From Armatimonadota bacterium (GTDB lineage: Bacteria > Sysuimicrobiota > Sysuimicrobiia > Sysuimicrobiales > Kaftiobacteriaceae): 34,849 nt of DNA. The first letter of the stretch is position 1. Every line of letters begins with the position of its first letter. The stretch lies in contig JAVHLZ010000025.1 in NCBI GenBank assembly GCA_031081675.1, positions 1 through 34,849 of the forward strand, given 5' to 3'. This document shows, piece by piece, positions 1 through 8,107 of this stretch. The notes below the pieces were generated by a model, which had not been told where the DNA came from, searched no databases, and saw nothing but the letters and a program-made list of their open reading frames with translations. Made by a program: the position numbers and the translations under genes.

Positions 1-70
1 GATCGAAATTCCTGCCTCCTTGAGCGAACCACCGGCCCGAAGGTGCCCGCCCTCCGCGGGCCAAAAAGTC

Positions 71-79
71 TGCTAGGAT
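71..79 (+). promoter_or_regulatory. Extended -10 promoter element
   Basis: TGCTAGGAT fits an extended -10 box (TG-n-TAGGAT) about 50-60 bases before the first gene. No convincing -35 hexamer lies 16-18 bases upstream, which is tolerable for an extended -10. Inference from the sequence pattern only. Confidence 0.35.
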
Positions 80-137
80 ATTCCCCGGATAATCCCCCGA
101 AGTTGTGTGACGCCCCTGGAGGGGAGGTGTGAGGCCT

Positions 138-476
138 ATGGCGCGCCGACCGTACGAAGTCGTCGCCGAATGCGAGCTGGCCGGCCTGCCGACCGACGGG
201 GAGACGGCACGCCTGCGTCAGCAGATTGAAGATGCCCGCCGCGACCATCCCTCGGTCGTGAGGGCCACCCTCCACCCGCCCGCCATCTGCCGGCACGGGC
301 GCTACCTGCTGCAGGCCAAGTTTGCGGTGTGGGCGGATGACAGCGCCGCCGCCACGGCCGCCGTGGAGAGGCTGTTGCGCCAGGCGGGAATCCGGGCCCA
401 GGCGTATCCGTCGGGCCGCGCCCTCACCGACACCGACGTCCCGCCCGAGCCCGCTGAGCCGCAGCGGGTGGCGTGA
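138..476 (+). CDS. Small hypothetical protein
   Basis: An unrecognised soluble protein of 112 residues, rich in Ala, Arg and Pro. There is no signal peptide or membrane segment. The middle alternates short strands and helices (a stretch with CRHGRYLLQAKFAVW is the most strand-like), and the last 15 residues are Pro/Glu-rich and probably disordered. The purine-rich stretch at 118-127 (GGAGGGGAGG) can serve either ATG 138 or GTG 129; ATG is preferred, and the longer form would add MRP. An extended -10 lies upstream and a strong hairpin terminator begins five bases after the stop, so it is probably a single-gene transcript. Third-position GC bias matches its neighbours, which supports it being real. 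I cannot assign a function. Confidence 0.6.
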   Translation: MARRPYEVVAECELAGLPTDGETARLRQQIEDARRDHPSVVRATLHPPAICRHGRYLLQAKFAVWADDSAAATAAVERLLRQAGIRAQAYPSGRALTDTDVPPEPAEPQRVA

Positions 477-481
477 GCGCT

Positions 482-515
482 GCCGGGCGGCTTCCGCCGC
501 CCGGCGTACCATTTT
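482..515 (+). terminator. Rho-independent terminator of the small gene
   Basis: A perfect 9-bp GC stem (482-490 with 497-505) with loop CTTCCG is followed after five bases by ATTTT at 511-515. It starts five bases beyond the stop codon at 476, the expected place for an intrinsic terminator. The remaining sequence to 687 holds no gene that I can see. Confidence 0.6.
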
Positions 516-675
516 CGGAGAGGTCTCTCCGGTCGGGGGCGGAGTCCGGTCCACGAGGACGAGGCCCTCGATGTATCTGGTCGGCACCGCGGACCCCGGC
601 CGGCGGTCGTCCCGGATGTCCAGACCAGCAGGAGGCCTGGTCCTCGCCCGGAAACCTGTCCCCGGACGCCTGCTC

Positions 676-681
676 AGGAGG
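676..681 (+). promoter_or_regulatory. Shine-Dalgarno that fixes the phosphoesterase start
   Basis: A full AGGAGG lies six bases before ATG 688. The reading frame is open far upstream (from about 322), but this site and the signal peptide that begins at 688 show that the true start is 688. Confidence 0.7.
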
Positions 682-687
682 ACTCCC

Positions 688-2178
688 ATGCGCCGCTGGT
701 ATGCATTGCTGGCCGCATTGGCCTTGCTGGCCTCTCCGGCCCTGGGCGCGGCGCCCGTCACGCTCACCCTGCTGCACTTCAACGACGACTATCAGCTGGG
801 CGCCGTCGACCAGGGCAAGGCGGGCGGGCTCGACCGCCTGGCCACGGTGGTCAAGAGGGTCCGCCAGACCGACCCCGAGGCGATGCTGCTGTTTGCCGGT
901 GACCTCATCTCGCCGTCGGTGGAGTCGTCAGTCTTCAAAGGCGCCCAGCTCATCGACGGATTCAACCGCCTGGGGGTGGACGCCGCCACGCCGGGCAACC
1001 ACGAGTTCGACTACGGCCCTCAGGTCCTGCAGCAGCGCCTGGCCGAGTCCCGGTTCCCCTGGGTCGTCACCAACGTGCTGCGGCGGGACTTCTCCCGCCT
1101 GCCGGGCACCCACCTGGTCCTCACGCGGACGGTTCGCGGCATCCCGGTGGGAATCTTCGGCCTGCTGACCACCGAGACCGCCATCGCCTCCTCCCCGGGC
1201 CCCGACATTCTCTTCCTGGACGAGATGGGCGCGGCCCGGGCGGCCGTGCCCCTGCTGCGCCGCCGCGGGGCCCGGGTGGTGATCGGCCTTACCCATGTCT
1301 CCATGGCCACCGACCAGGCCGTGGCGCGGGCCGTACCCGGCATCGCCGTGATCGTCGGCGGCCACGAGCACGAACCCCTGCGGGCGATGGTGGACGGCAC
1401 CCTCATCCGCAAGGCCGGCTCCGACGCCCGCTACCTGGGAGTCATCCGGCTCACGGTCGCCCCCGACGGCGCCACCCTGAACGTCACCGACGAGCTCATC
1501 CCCATCACCGACCAGATCCCTCCGGACCCGGCCATGGCCGCCCTGGTACAGCAGTACGCGGCACGGCTGTCCCGCGAACTGGACGTGGTGGTGGCCCGCA
1601 CCCAGGTGCCCCTGGACGCTCGCAACGCCACCGTGCGGGCCCGGGAAAGCAACCTGGGCAACCTGATCGCCGACATCATGCGGGCGGCGGTGGGCGCCGA
1701 TGTGGCCATCACCAACGGCGGGGGGATTCGCACCAACGCCCTGTTCCCCGCCGGCCCCATCACCCGCAGGGACGTCCTGGCATGGCTGCCGTTCGGGAAC
1801 ATCGTGGTGAAGATCCGGATCACCGGCGCCACCCTGCGGGCCGCGCTGGAAAACGGTGTCAGTCAGGTGGAGAACCTCTCCGGGCGCTTCCCCCAGGTCT
1901 CCGGCCTGCGGTACACCTTCAGCCCCGGCCGACCCCCGGGCCAGCGCATCCTGGAGGTGACGGTGGACGGCCGGCCCCTGGATCCCCAGGCCACGTACAC
2001 GGTGGCCACCAACGACTTCATGCTCAACGGCGGGGACGGCTACAGCATGCTCCGCGACGCCGAGGTCCTGGTCAGCCCCGCCAGCGGTCCGGTGATGGCC
2101 ACGGCGGTCATCGAGGCCTTGCAGCGGATGCAGACCGTCGCCCCTCAGGTGGAGGGCCGGATCCAGGTCGCGCCCTGA
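688..2178 (+). CDS. Exported 5'-nucleotidase/UshA-type phosphoesterase
   Basis: A 496-residue protein of the 5'-nucleotidase/2',3'-cyclic phosphodiesterase family, expected to release phosphate from nucleotides outside the cytoplasm. Residues 1-22 form a signal peptide (Arg-Arg, then a Leu/Ala core, then GAAP). The calcineurin-like metallophosphoesterase domain shows FNDD (31-34), GDL (71-73), GNHEFDYG (103-110), THV (202-204) and GGHEHE (224-229), the usual two-metal ligand set. One point differs: the family's first motif is usually ND-x-H, and here the position after NDD is Tyr35. The C-terminal 5'-nucleotidase domain has ESNLGNLIAD (320-329), NGGGIR (343-348) and NDFMLNGGDGY (442-452), the substrate-binding region. 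Length is normal for the two-domain form. It appears to stand alone, converging on the ABC transporter operon. Exact substrate unknown. Confidence 0.9.
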   Translation: MRRWYALLAALALLASPALGAAPVTLTLLHFNDDYQLGAVDQGKAGGLDRLATVVKRVRQTDPEAMLLFAGDLISPSVESSVFKGAQLIDGFNRLGVDAATPGNHEFDYGPQVLQQRLAESRFPWVVTNVLRRDFSRLPGTHLVLTRTVRGIPVGIFGLLTTETAIASSPGPDILFLDEMGAARAAVPLLRRRGARVVIGLTHVSMATDQAVARAVPGIAVIVGGHEHEPLRAMVDGTLIRKAGSDARYLGVIRLTVAPDGATLNVTDELIPITDQIPPDPAMAALVQQYAARLSRELDVVVARTQVPLDARNATVRARESNLGNLIADIMRAAVGADVAITNGGGIRTNALFPAGPITRRDVLAWLPFGNIVVKIRITGATLRAALENGVSQVENLSGRFPQVSGLRYTFSPGRPPGQRILEVTVDGRPLDPQATYTVATNDFMLNGGDGYSMLRDAEVLVSPASGPVMATAVIEALQRMQTVAPQVEGRIQVAP

Positions 2179-2256
2179 CCGACACCCGCCCGCGCCCTGT
2201 CTGGCCGGACCGCCCAGCCGACGGCAGCTTCCCGGCGGAGCCGCCTTCGTGAGCGG

Positions 2257-3012
2257 TCAGAGGACGTGGGCCAGAAACTGACGGGTGCGGGCATCCCGGG
2301 CGTCGCGGAAGATCTGCGCGGGCGCCCCCTCCTCAACGAACTCCCCGGCGTCCATGAAGATCACCCGGTGGGCCGCCTCCCGGGCGAACCCCATCTCGTG
2401 GGTGACCACCACCATGGTCATCCCCTCCCGGGCCAGGTCCCGCATCACCGCCAGCACCTCGCCGATCAGTTCCGGGTCCAGGGCGGAGGTGGGCTCGTCG
2501 AACAGCATGATCTTGGGTTCCATGGCCAGCGCCCGGGCGATGGCCACCCGCTGCTTCTGTCCGCCCGACAGCCGCGCCGGGTAGACGTCCCGCTTGTCCA
2601 ACAGCCCCACCTTGGCCAGCAGCCGCTCCCCCAGGGCCACCGCCTGGTCGCGGGACATCCCCCGCACCGTCAGCGGTCCCTCGATGACGTTCTCCAGCGC
2701 GGTCATGTGGGCGAACAGGTTGAACTCCTGGAAGACCATCCCCACCCGCATGCGGACCTGGCGCACCTGGGGCCACGCGCGGGCCGTCCGCTCGCCCGAC
2801 GGCAGCGCGATGCCGTCTATCACCACCGTGCCGGCCGAGGGTTCTTCCAGGTGGTTGAGGCAGCGCAGGAAGGTGCTCTTGCCGGCGCCGCTGCGGCCGA
2901 TGATGACCACCACCTCGCCCTGGCGGACGTCCAGGCTGACGCCCCGCAGGACGTGCAGCCGGCCGTAGAACTTGTGCAGGCCGCGCACCTGGATGATGGG
3001 CTCACCGTTCAT
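2257..3012 (-). CDS. Polar amino-acid ABC transporter, ATP-binding protein
   Basis: The cytoplasmic ATPase (251 residues) of a polar amino-acid uptake system of the GlnQ/HisP type. Visible motifs are Walker [10 protein letters not shown] (39-47), Q-loop Gln95 within [11 protein letters not shown] signature LSGGQKQR (148-155), Walker B IMLFDEP (168-174) and switch His205. The N-terminal [11 protein letters not shown] and the early FNLFAHMT stretch are typical of this subfamily. It is the last gene of a five-gene minus-strand operon and its start overlaps the permease end by 11 bp, so translation is probably coupled. Substrate cannot be read from the ATPase; the two methyltransferases upstream suggest a methionine precursor or methyl donor. 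Confidence 0.93.
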   Translation of the reverse strand: MNGEPIIQVRGLHKFYGRLHVLRGVSLDVRQGEVVVIIGRSGAGKSTFLRCLNHLEEPSAGTVVIDGIALPSGERTARAWPQVRQVRMRVGMVFQEFNLFAHMTALENVIEGPLTVRGMSRDQAVALGERLLAKVGLLDKRDVYPARLSGGQKQRVAIARALAMEPKIMLFDEPTSALDPELIGEVLAVMRDLAREGMTMVVVTHEMGFAREAAHRVIFMDAGEFVEEGAPAQIFRDARDARTRQFLAHVL

Positions 3013-3802
3013 AGGCGCGGGCCAGGCGGCCCTCCACCCGGGACTGCAGCGCCGAGAACAGGATGGTCAGGCCCCAGTAGATGGCCGCGGCGAACACCAG
3101 CATCTCCAGGGACCGGAAGTACTGGCGGCCGACCTTGGTGGCCCGGAAGGTCAGTTCCCACACCCCCATCACCGACACCAGGGCCGAGTCCTTCAGCATG
3201 GCGACGAACTCGTTGCCCACCGGCGGGACGACCACCCGCAGGGCCTGGGGCAGGACGATGCGCCGCATCACCTGGCCCCGGGTCATGCCCAGCGACAGGG
3301 CCGCCTCCACCTGCCCGCGGCCCACCGAGAGGATCCCGGCCCGGATGATCTCGGCGATGTAGGCGCCGTAGTTGATGCTGAGGGCGGCCACGCCCGAGGG
3401 AATGGCGTCCAGGACGATGCCCAGCTGGGGCAGCCCCAGGTAGATCAGGTAGACCTGGACCAGCAGGGGGGTGCCGCGGATGAACGACGTGTAGAATGTC
3501 GCCACTCCGTGGGCGACCGGATTCCCCGACAGCCGCCCCAGGGCGGCCACCAGTCCCAGGACCAGAGCCAGGGCGATGGAGACCACCGACACGCCGACGG
3601 TGATGGGGACCCCGCGGGCCAGAAACGCCGCCCACCCCACCATGAAGCCGTAGTCGAACCGAAAGCGGGCAAACAGCCCGCCCAGGGCCACCGCCAGGGC
3701 CAGCCACACCAGGACCAGCCTGATCTGCTGCGCCCGCGCAAAGGCGGCCAGCCGACGGCTGACCGCCTGCTCGATGGCCGCCGCCTCACCGGCGTGGGCC
3801 AT
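3002..3802 (-). CDS. Polar amino-acid ABC transporter permease (HisM/GlnP type)
   Basis: A 266-residue inner-membrane permease. After a 25-residue soluble N-terminus there are about five to six hydrophobic segments. The region [12 protein letters not shown] (107-118) is characteristic of the HisMQ/GlnP family, and the EAA coupling loop runs from Glu166 to Ala187 (starting EAALSLGM and ending VLPQA), where the ATPase docks. There is a single permease gene, so a homodimer is expected. GGGAGGG lies just upstream of the ATG. It overlaps the ATPase gene by 11 bp and is 33 bp downstream of the binding-protein gene. Confidence in the family is high; the substrate is inferred only from context. Confidence 0.92.
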   Translation of the reverse strand: MAHAGEAAAIEQAVSRRLAAFARAQQIRLVLVWLALAVALGGLFARFRFDYGFMVGWAAFLARGVPITVGVSVVSIALALVLGLVAALGRLSGNPVAHGVATFYTSFIRGTPLLVQVYLIYLGLPQLGIVLDAIPSGVAALSINYGAYIAEIIRAGILSVGRGQVEAALSLGMTRGQVMRRIVLPQALRVVVPPVGNEFVAMLKDSALVSVMGVWELTFRATKVGRQYFRSLEMLVFAAAIYWGLTILFSALQSRVEGRLARAYER

Positions 3803-3835
3803 GGTTGGTCCCTCCCCGGACCGCCGCGACGGATG

Positions 3836-4678
3836 CTACTTCTTCTTGGTCAGGTCCACCCCGTACCACTTCAGGGACAGCCGCGTCAGCGTCCCGTCGG
3901 CGTGCATGGCCCGCACGATCTCGCCCAGCCGTTGCACGAAGCGGGTGGGATCGCGCAGGGAGTGGCGGTCCACCGCGAACGCCAGGTGCTCGTAGTACAC
4001 CGGGTCGCCCAGCAGCCGGATGGGCACCCCGCGCTTGATGGCGAACACCAGGGTGGGCAGGGCCGACAGGACAGCGTCCAGCCGCACGCCGTCGCCCAGG
4101 GCCAGATCCTGGATGGCGTCGGCGTCGGTCTCGTAGGTGCGGATGACGGCGTTTCTGACCTTGAACTCCACCGTCTCGCCGACCAGCCTGAGGGTGCCCC
4201 GCAGGTAGAGCTCGTAGGTGCACCCGCCGCACACGCCCACCCGCCGGCCGGCCAGGTCGGTCACGGCGCGAAACCGGGTGTTGGCCTTGTGGACGGCGAA
4301 CTGGGCGGGGGTGAAGTAGTACGGTGGGGTGAAGTGCAGCACCTTCTGGCGGTCCTCGGTGATGGTCATGCTGCCGATGCTGACATCCCACCGGCCGCCC
4401 CAGCGTCCGCTGACGATGGCCTCCCACGCCGGCGTGACGAACTGCACCCGGACGCCCAGGCGCCGGGCCACCTCCTTGGCCACGTCCACGTCAAATCCGT
4501 CCATCTCGCCGCGGGCGTTGATGAAGCTCTGGGGGGCGTAGTTGGGATCCGTGGAGACGAACAGAAAGCCCCGCGCCAGGACCTCGTCCAGCAGGTCCCG
4601 GGGGGCGGCCCCGCCCGCGGGCAGCCCAGCCAGGCCGACCACCAGCGCCACCACAGCGGCTACCATCGGCCGCCTCAT
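3836..4678 (-). CDS. Polar amino-acid ABC transporter, substrate-binding protein
   Basis: A 280-residue solute-binding protein of family 3. Residues 1-24 form a signal peptide (MRRPMVAAVVALVV core, then GGAAP). There is no lipobox Cys, so it would be soluble and secreted or anchored by the uncleaved peptide. Family hallmarks are FDVDVAKEVARRLG (62-75), MTITEDRQKV (104-113) and TPPYY (117-121). Where relatives usually have a GVQxGTT-type stretch, this one has GVCGGCTYE (148-156), so Cys150 and Cys153 form a CxxC near the ligand cleft. The C-terminus ends in a Lys-rich tail. It sits between the second methyltransferase (12 bp upstream) and the permease (33 bp downstream). The ligand is unknown; S-methylmethionine or methionine is a reasonable guess from the neighbours. 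Confidence 0.9.
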   Translation of the reverse strand: MRRPMVAAVVALVVGLAGLPAGGAAPRDLLDEVLARGFLFVSTDPNYAPQSFINARGEMDGFDVDVAKEVARRLGVRVQFVTPAWEAIVSGRWGGRWDVSIGSMTITEDRQKVLHFTPPYYFTPAQFAVHKANTRFRAVTDLAGRRVGVCGGCTYELYLRGTLRLVGETVEFKVRNAVIRTYETDADAIQDLALGDGVRLDAVLSALPTLVFAIKRGVPIRLLGDPVYYEHLAFAVDRHSLRDPTRFVQRLGEIVRAMHADGTLTRLSLKWYGVDLTKKK

Positions 4679-4690
4679 GGTCTCCCCTCC

Positions 4691-5620
4691 TCACCGGCTC
4701 TCTGGACCCCGGAGGTGCGCGCTGATCAGCGCGATGTGCTCCGGAGTCGTCCCGCAACAGCCTCCGACGATCCGGGCACCCATCTCCACCCACCGCCGCG
4801 CCCACTCCAGATACACCGGCGGGGGATACTCGTCGGTGAACATCCACTCGGGCGGGTCGAACCGGCCGATGTGGGGGTACAGGCCCACCGGCTGGCGGCG
4901 GTGGGCCGCCAGCTCCCGCAGCCCCGCGGTGGCGTCGGGGGGAGGCGCGCAGTTCACCAGGAGGGCGTCGGGCTGCAGGGGGCTGAGGGCGGCCACCGCG
5001 TCGGCGAAGGTCTCACCGGTGAACAGCCGGCCCCGCTCGTCGCACACGAAACTCACCCACGCCGGCAGGCCGCGCTCGCGGACCGCCTCCAGGGCCACGC
5101 GGGCCTCGCCGACGCTGTTGACGGTCTCCAGCAGGATCAGGTCCACGCCGGCGTCGGCCAGCACGTCCACGACCTCCCGGTACTCCCGGCGGGCCTGGTC
5201 CGGGGGCGGCGCCAGGTCGGGGCGGAAGCACCACTCCAGGGTGGTCACCGACCCCGCGATGGCCACCGGCCGCCCCCCGGCCGCAGCGGCCCGGGCGGTG
5301 CGGGCCAGGGCCACCGCCGCCCGCAGGGCCTGGGCCCAGCGCACGTCCAGGTCCCGGGCGCCGATGTGGCGCATGTGGTCCAGGTCGCGGAAGTGGCCGG
5401 CGAAGCTGCGGCGGGTGAGCTGAAAGGTGTTGGTGGTGATGACGTCGGCGCCGGCCCGGATGTAGTCTTCGTGGATGGCGCGGATCTTGTCGGGGTGGCT
5501 CATCACCTGATGGTCCGCCCACGACAGGTCCCGGCGGAGGATCTCGGTGCCGATGGCCCCGTCCAGGACCACCACCTGGCCCTTCTCCAGTCGCTCCCGG
5601 ATGGCGTCGTAGGCACTCAT
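4691..5620 (-). CDS. Homocysteine S-methyltransferase (copy A)
   Basis: A 309-residue cytoplasmic (beta/alpha)8 enzyme of the homocysteine S-methyltransferase family, which moves a methyl group to homocysteine to give methionine. The zinc site is complete: Cys224 in LLVNCAPP and the pair Cys288-Cys289 in GGCCGTTPEHI. The N-terminal LDGAIGTE (19-26) and GADVITTNTFQ (57-67) are family signatures. No folate- or cobalamin-binding domain is present, so it resembles MmuM-type enzymes that use S-methylmethionine or another methylated thiol or amine donor. It lies 4 bp downstream of a paralogue and 12 bp upstream of an amino-acid-binding protein. Both copies share an HIGRFDPP motif (250-257 here) near the C-terminal zinc ligands. 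The donor is inferred, not shown. Confidence 0.88.
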   Translation of the reverse strand: MSAYDAIRERLEKGQVVVLDGAIGTEILRRDLSWADHQVMSHPDKIRAIHEDYIRAGADVITTNTFQLTRRSFAGHFRDLDHMRHIGARDLDVRWAQALRAAVALARTARAAAAGGRPVAIAGSVTTLEWCFRPDLAPPPDQARREYREVVDVLADAGVDLILLETVNSVGEARVALEAVRERGLPAWVSFVCDERGRLFTGETFADAVAALSPLQPDALLVNCAPPPDATAGLRELAAHRRQPVGLYPHIGRFDPPEWMFTDEYPPPVYLEWARRWVEMGARIVGGCCGTTPEHIALISAHLRGPESR

Positions 5621-5624
5621 CGGG

Positions 5625-6572
5625 TCAGCGGGCCACCTCCGCGTCCAGGATCCGGCGCAGCGCGGCGATGTGGGCCGGCGTGGTCCCGCAGCATCCCCCG
5701 ATAATCCGCGCCCCCGCCCTCCGCCAGATGTCGGCGGCAGCGGCGTAGCGGGCCGGCGGCCACTCGTCGGTGCCCGTGAACTGGGGGAAGAATTCGAACT
5801 TCCAGCTGGGCGGGTCGAACCGCCCGATGTGGGCGAATCCGCCCGCGGGCACCGACCCCGCCCGCCGCAGGGCCGCTAGCGCCCGGGCGACGTCATCGGG
5901 GGGCACGCAGTTGACCAGGACCGCCTCGGCCCCCTCGGCGGCCACCGCGGCGGCAGCACCCGCGAGGTCCTCCCCTCCCAGAACGCGGCCGTCGGGGCCC
6001 AGGACAAAGCTCACCCACACCGGGCGGCCGGTCGTCCGGGCGGCCCGCAGAGCGACCAGCGCCTCCCGCAGCGTGTTCATGGACTCCAGCACGAACAGGT
6101 CGACGCCTTCGCCGGCCATGACCTCCGCCAGCTCCCGATGTTCCGATTCGGCCTCGTCGTCCGGAGGGACCAGGTCGGGCCGGAAGCAGTGGTTCAACGG
6201 GGACAGCACCCCCGCCACGGCCGGGCGCCGGCCTCCCGCGTCTGCCGCCTGCCGGGCCAGCCGCAGCGCCCGGCGGACCAGGTCGATGGCGCGACGGTCC
6301 AGGTCGGGCGCGCCGATGCGCCGCATGTGGTCCCGGTCGCGGAAGACGTTCAGGTAGGTCCGCCGGTTGAGCTGGAAGGTGTTGGTGCGGATGACGTCGG
6401 CGCCGGCCCGCACATAGTCCTCATGCACCGCCCGCACGGCGTCGGGGTCGGTCCTCAGACCGTGCCACCGCCACCGGACGCCCCGGCGGACCAGTTCGGA
6501 GCCGATCCCGCCGTCCAGCAGGACGGTCTGTCCGGAGGCCAGGCGCTGCCTGACCGCCTCGTAGGCTTCCAT
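5625..6572 (-). CDS. Homocysteine S-methyltransferase (copy B)
   Basis: A 315-residue paralogue of the next gene and the first gene of the operon. The zinc ligands are Cys222 (LVNCVPP) and Cys294-Cys295 (GGCCGTTPAHI). LDGGIGSE (19-26) and GADVIRTNTFQ (57-67) match the family. By eye about half the residues agree with copy A, with matching HEDY, FRDxDHM and HIGRFDPP blocks, so this is an old tandem duplication rather than a recent one. It carries a small insertion with EFFPQFTGTDEWPP (260-273) where copy A is shorter, next to the active-site end, which may change donor choice. No strong Shine-Dalgarno is visible before ATG 6572. No riboswitch could be recognised in the short leader shared with the divergent plsY-like gene. 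Confidence 0.87.
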   Translation of the reverse strand: MEAYEAVRQRLASGQTVLLDGGIGSELVRRGVRWRWHGLRTDPDAVRAVHEDYVRAGADVIRTNTFQLNRRTYLNVFRDRDHMRRIGAPDLDRRAIDLVRRALRLARQAADAGGRRPAVAGVLSPLNHCFRPDLVPPDDEAESEHRELAEVMAGEGVDLFVLESMNTLREALVALRAARTTGRPVWVSFVLGPDGRVLGGEDLAGAAAAVAAEGAEAVLVNCVPPDDVARALAALRRAGSVPAGGFAHIGRFDPPSWKFEFFPQFTGTDEWPPARYAAAADIWRRAGARIIGGCCGTTPAHIAALRRILDAEVAR

Positions 6573-6636
6573 GGTGGGATCTTGACGGGTGCGTTTCTCC
6601 GCCCCCGCCGCCCTTCCTCCCCGCCGGCCGGTCCCC

Positions 6637-6642
6637 TATGCT
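6637..6642 (+). promoter_or_regulatory. Candidate -10 box of the plsY-like gene
   Basis: TATGCT is a good -10 match lying ten bases before GTG 6653. If used, transcription would begin around 6649-6651, leaving almost no leader. There is no obvious -35 hexamer. The arrangement parallels the box at 19250. Confidence 0.35.
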
Positions 6643-6652
6643 GGGGGCGGGG

Positions 6653-7243
6653 GTGACCACGATGACTGCCGACCTGGCCGCGGCCCTGGCGGGCTACCTG
6701 GCGGGCAGCGTCCTGCCCGGGGAGATCGCGGTGCGCCGCCTGCGGGGCGCCAGCGCCGCCGACCTGCATGACAATCCCGGCGGCGCGGGGACCTGGCGCC
6801 TGCTGGGCCCCCGGACCGCCATCCCGGTGATCGCCCTCGACATGGCCAAAGGGGCTCTGGCGGCCTGGCTGGCGGGTCGGTATGCGTCCTCTCCCCTCTC
6901 CTATGCCTTCATCGCCACATCGGCGGTGGTGGGCCATAACTGGCCGGTGTACTTCCGGTTCCGGGGCGGGCGTGGGCTGGGGCCCGCGGCCGGTGCCTTG
7001 GCGGTCATCCACCCGCAGGTGTTCCTGATCTGCTTCCTGGTCGGCGGCCTGGCCGGGCTGCTGACCCGGTGGGTGCCGACCGTGGGAATCGTGGCCCTCC
7101 CCCTGATGCTGCTCGGGCTCGCCCGGGAGGGTGATCCGCAGGCCCTGCTGGCGGCCACCTGCATCTCCGCCGTCGTGGGCGTCCGCCAGCTGCCCTGGCT
7201 GTACACCCGGCTGAAGGCGCGCCTGGGGGCCGCCCACCCCTGA
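6653..7243 (+). CDS. Divergent PlsY-like acyl-phosphate:glycerol-3-phosphate acyltransferase
   Basis: A polytopic membrane protein of about 196 residues of the PlsY family, which transfers an acyl group from acyl-phosphate to glycerol 3-phosphate, the first step of phospholipid synthesis. Family features are an early GSxxxG-like GSVLPG and the strong motif GHNWPVYFRFRGGRG (canonical GHxWPVFxxFKGGKG), with about five hydrophobic segments. The second motif, usually GSGNxGATN, is degenerate here (DNPGGAGTW), and the GVAT after the GGKG block is changed to GLGPA. It may therefore be a specialised paralogue with altered activity. The start could be GTG 6653 or ATG 6662; GGCGGGGG at 6647 and the -10 at 6637 fit either. 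The DegV gene follows 8 bp later in the same direction. Confidence 0.75.
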   Translation: MTTMTADLAAALAGYLAGSVLPGEIAVRRLRGASAADLHDNPGGAGTWRLLGPRTAIPVIALDMAKGALAAWLAGRYASSPLSYAFIATSAVVGHNWPVYFRFRGGRGLGPAAGALAVIHPQVFLICFLVGGLAGLLTRWVPTVGIVALPLMLLGLAREGDPQALLAATCISAVVGVRQLPWLYTRLKARLGAAHP

Positions 7244-7251
7244 GGCGGGCC

Positions 7252-8106
7252 ATGCCTCCGCCCGTCGCAGTTCTCACCGAGAGTACCGGAGGAGTCCCTC
7301 CCGATCTCTGCCGGGAGCTGGAGATCGGCATCGTTCCCGTGTGGATCGTCCACAGGGGGCGCAGCTATCGCGACGGCGTGGACGTGACGCCGGAGCAGTT
7401 CGACGGGTGGCTGCGGGAGGGCCCTCCGTACCCCACCACGTCGGCTCCTTCGCCGGCGGACTTTCTGGACGCCTACCGGGCCGCCGCCGCGCGCGGGGCG
7501 GCGGAGATCGTGGTGCTGGCCCTGCACGCGGGCCTGTCGGGTTCGTGGCAGAACGCGCACCTGGCGGCGGCCGACTCGCCCGTCCCGGTGCACGTGGTGG
7601 ACACCCGCACCGCCGCCGCCGCCGAAGGCCTGCTGGTGGTAGAGACCGCGCGCCGGCTGCGGGCCGGAGAGACCACCGCGCAGGTTCTGCGGTGGCTGGA
7701 GGGGGCCCGCTTCCGGGCACGCCTGGTGGCGGCCGTCCCCGACCTGCGCCACCTCGTGCGCAGCGGACGGGTCCCCGGTCTTGCCGGGACGCTCGCTGAC
7801 CGGGCGGGGGTGAAGCCGCTGTTCAGCCTCGCTGGAGGCACCATCCGTCCCGCCGGGGTGGCCCGCACCCTGGAGGGCGTCCGCAGGCGCCTGGTAGCCG
7901 GTCCCCGGCGGGACCGCTCCCGGACGCGCCGGCTGCTGGTGGCGGTCACGCACGCGGACGCGCCGCTGGAGGCCGACCTGCTGGCGGCGAAGCTGCGGGA
8001 TGACGTGCGCCCCGATGAGCTGTGGGTGGTCCCCTTCACCCCGGTGATGGCGGCCCACACCGGACCGGGGGTGCTGGGGGTGGCGTGGCTGGGCCTGTCC
8101 GATTGA
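7252..8106 (+). CDS. DegV family protein (FakB-type fatty-acid-binding protein)
   Basis: A 284-residue DegV protein. Members bind a single fatty acid and present it to the kinase FakA for phosphorylation. The N-terminal AVLTESTGGVP, the PTTSAPSPADF block (about 62-72), HAGLSGSWQNA (about 92-102) and DTRTAAAAEGLL fit the ligand-binding domain. HLVRSGRVPGLAG and the later VKPLFSLAGGTIRP fit the second domain, and the C-terminal AAHTGPGVLGVAW is the conserved closing motif. Length is normal. It is 8 bp downstream of the PlsY-like gene, so cotranscription is likely, and its stop is one base from that of the convergent DAK2 gene. Fatty acid binding is family knowledge; ligand preference is unknown. 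Confidence 0.88.
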   Translation: MPPPVAVLTESTGGVPPDLCRELEIGIVPVWIVHRGRSYRDGVDVTPEQFDGWLREGPPYPTTSAPSPADFLDAYRAAAARGAAEIVVLALHAGLSGSWQNAHLAAADSPVPVHVVDTRTAAAAEGLLVVETARRLRAGETTAQVLRWLEGARFRARLVAAVPDLRHLVRSGRVPGLAGTLADRAGVKPLFSLAGGTIRPAGVARTLEGVRRRLVAGPRRDRSRTRRLLVAVTHADAPLEADLLAAKLRDDVRPDELWVVPFTPVMAAHTGPGVLGVAWLGLSD

Positions 8107-8107
8107 C

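Noticed and set aside
322-687. Upstream extension of the phosphoesterase frame
   Set aside because: It overlaps the small gene and its terminator. AGGAGG and the signal peptide place the start at 688.
2972-5704. A 910-codon plus-strand open frame
   Set aside because: It lies opposite three ABC transporter genes and a methyltransferase with clear motifs. The translation is His/Gln/Gly/Pro-rich low-complexity sequence, the usual shadow of high-GC genes.
6573-6652. SAM or cobalamin riboswitch before the methyltransferase operon
   Set aside because: Only about 80 bases separate the divergent genes, and no conserved riboswitch core could be recognised.
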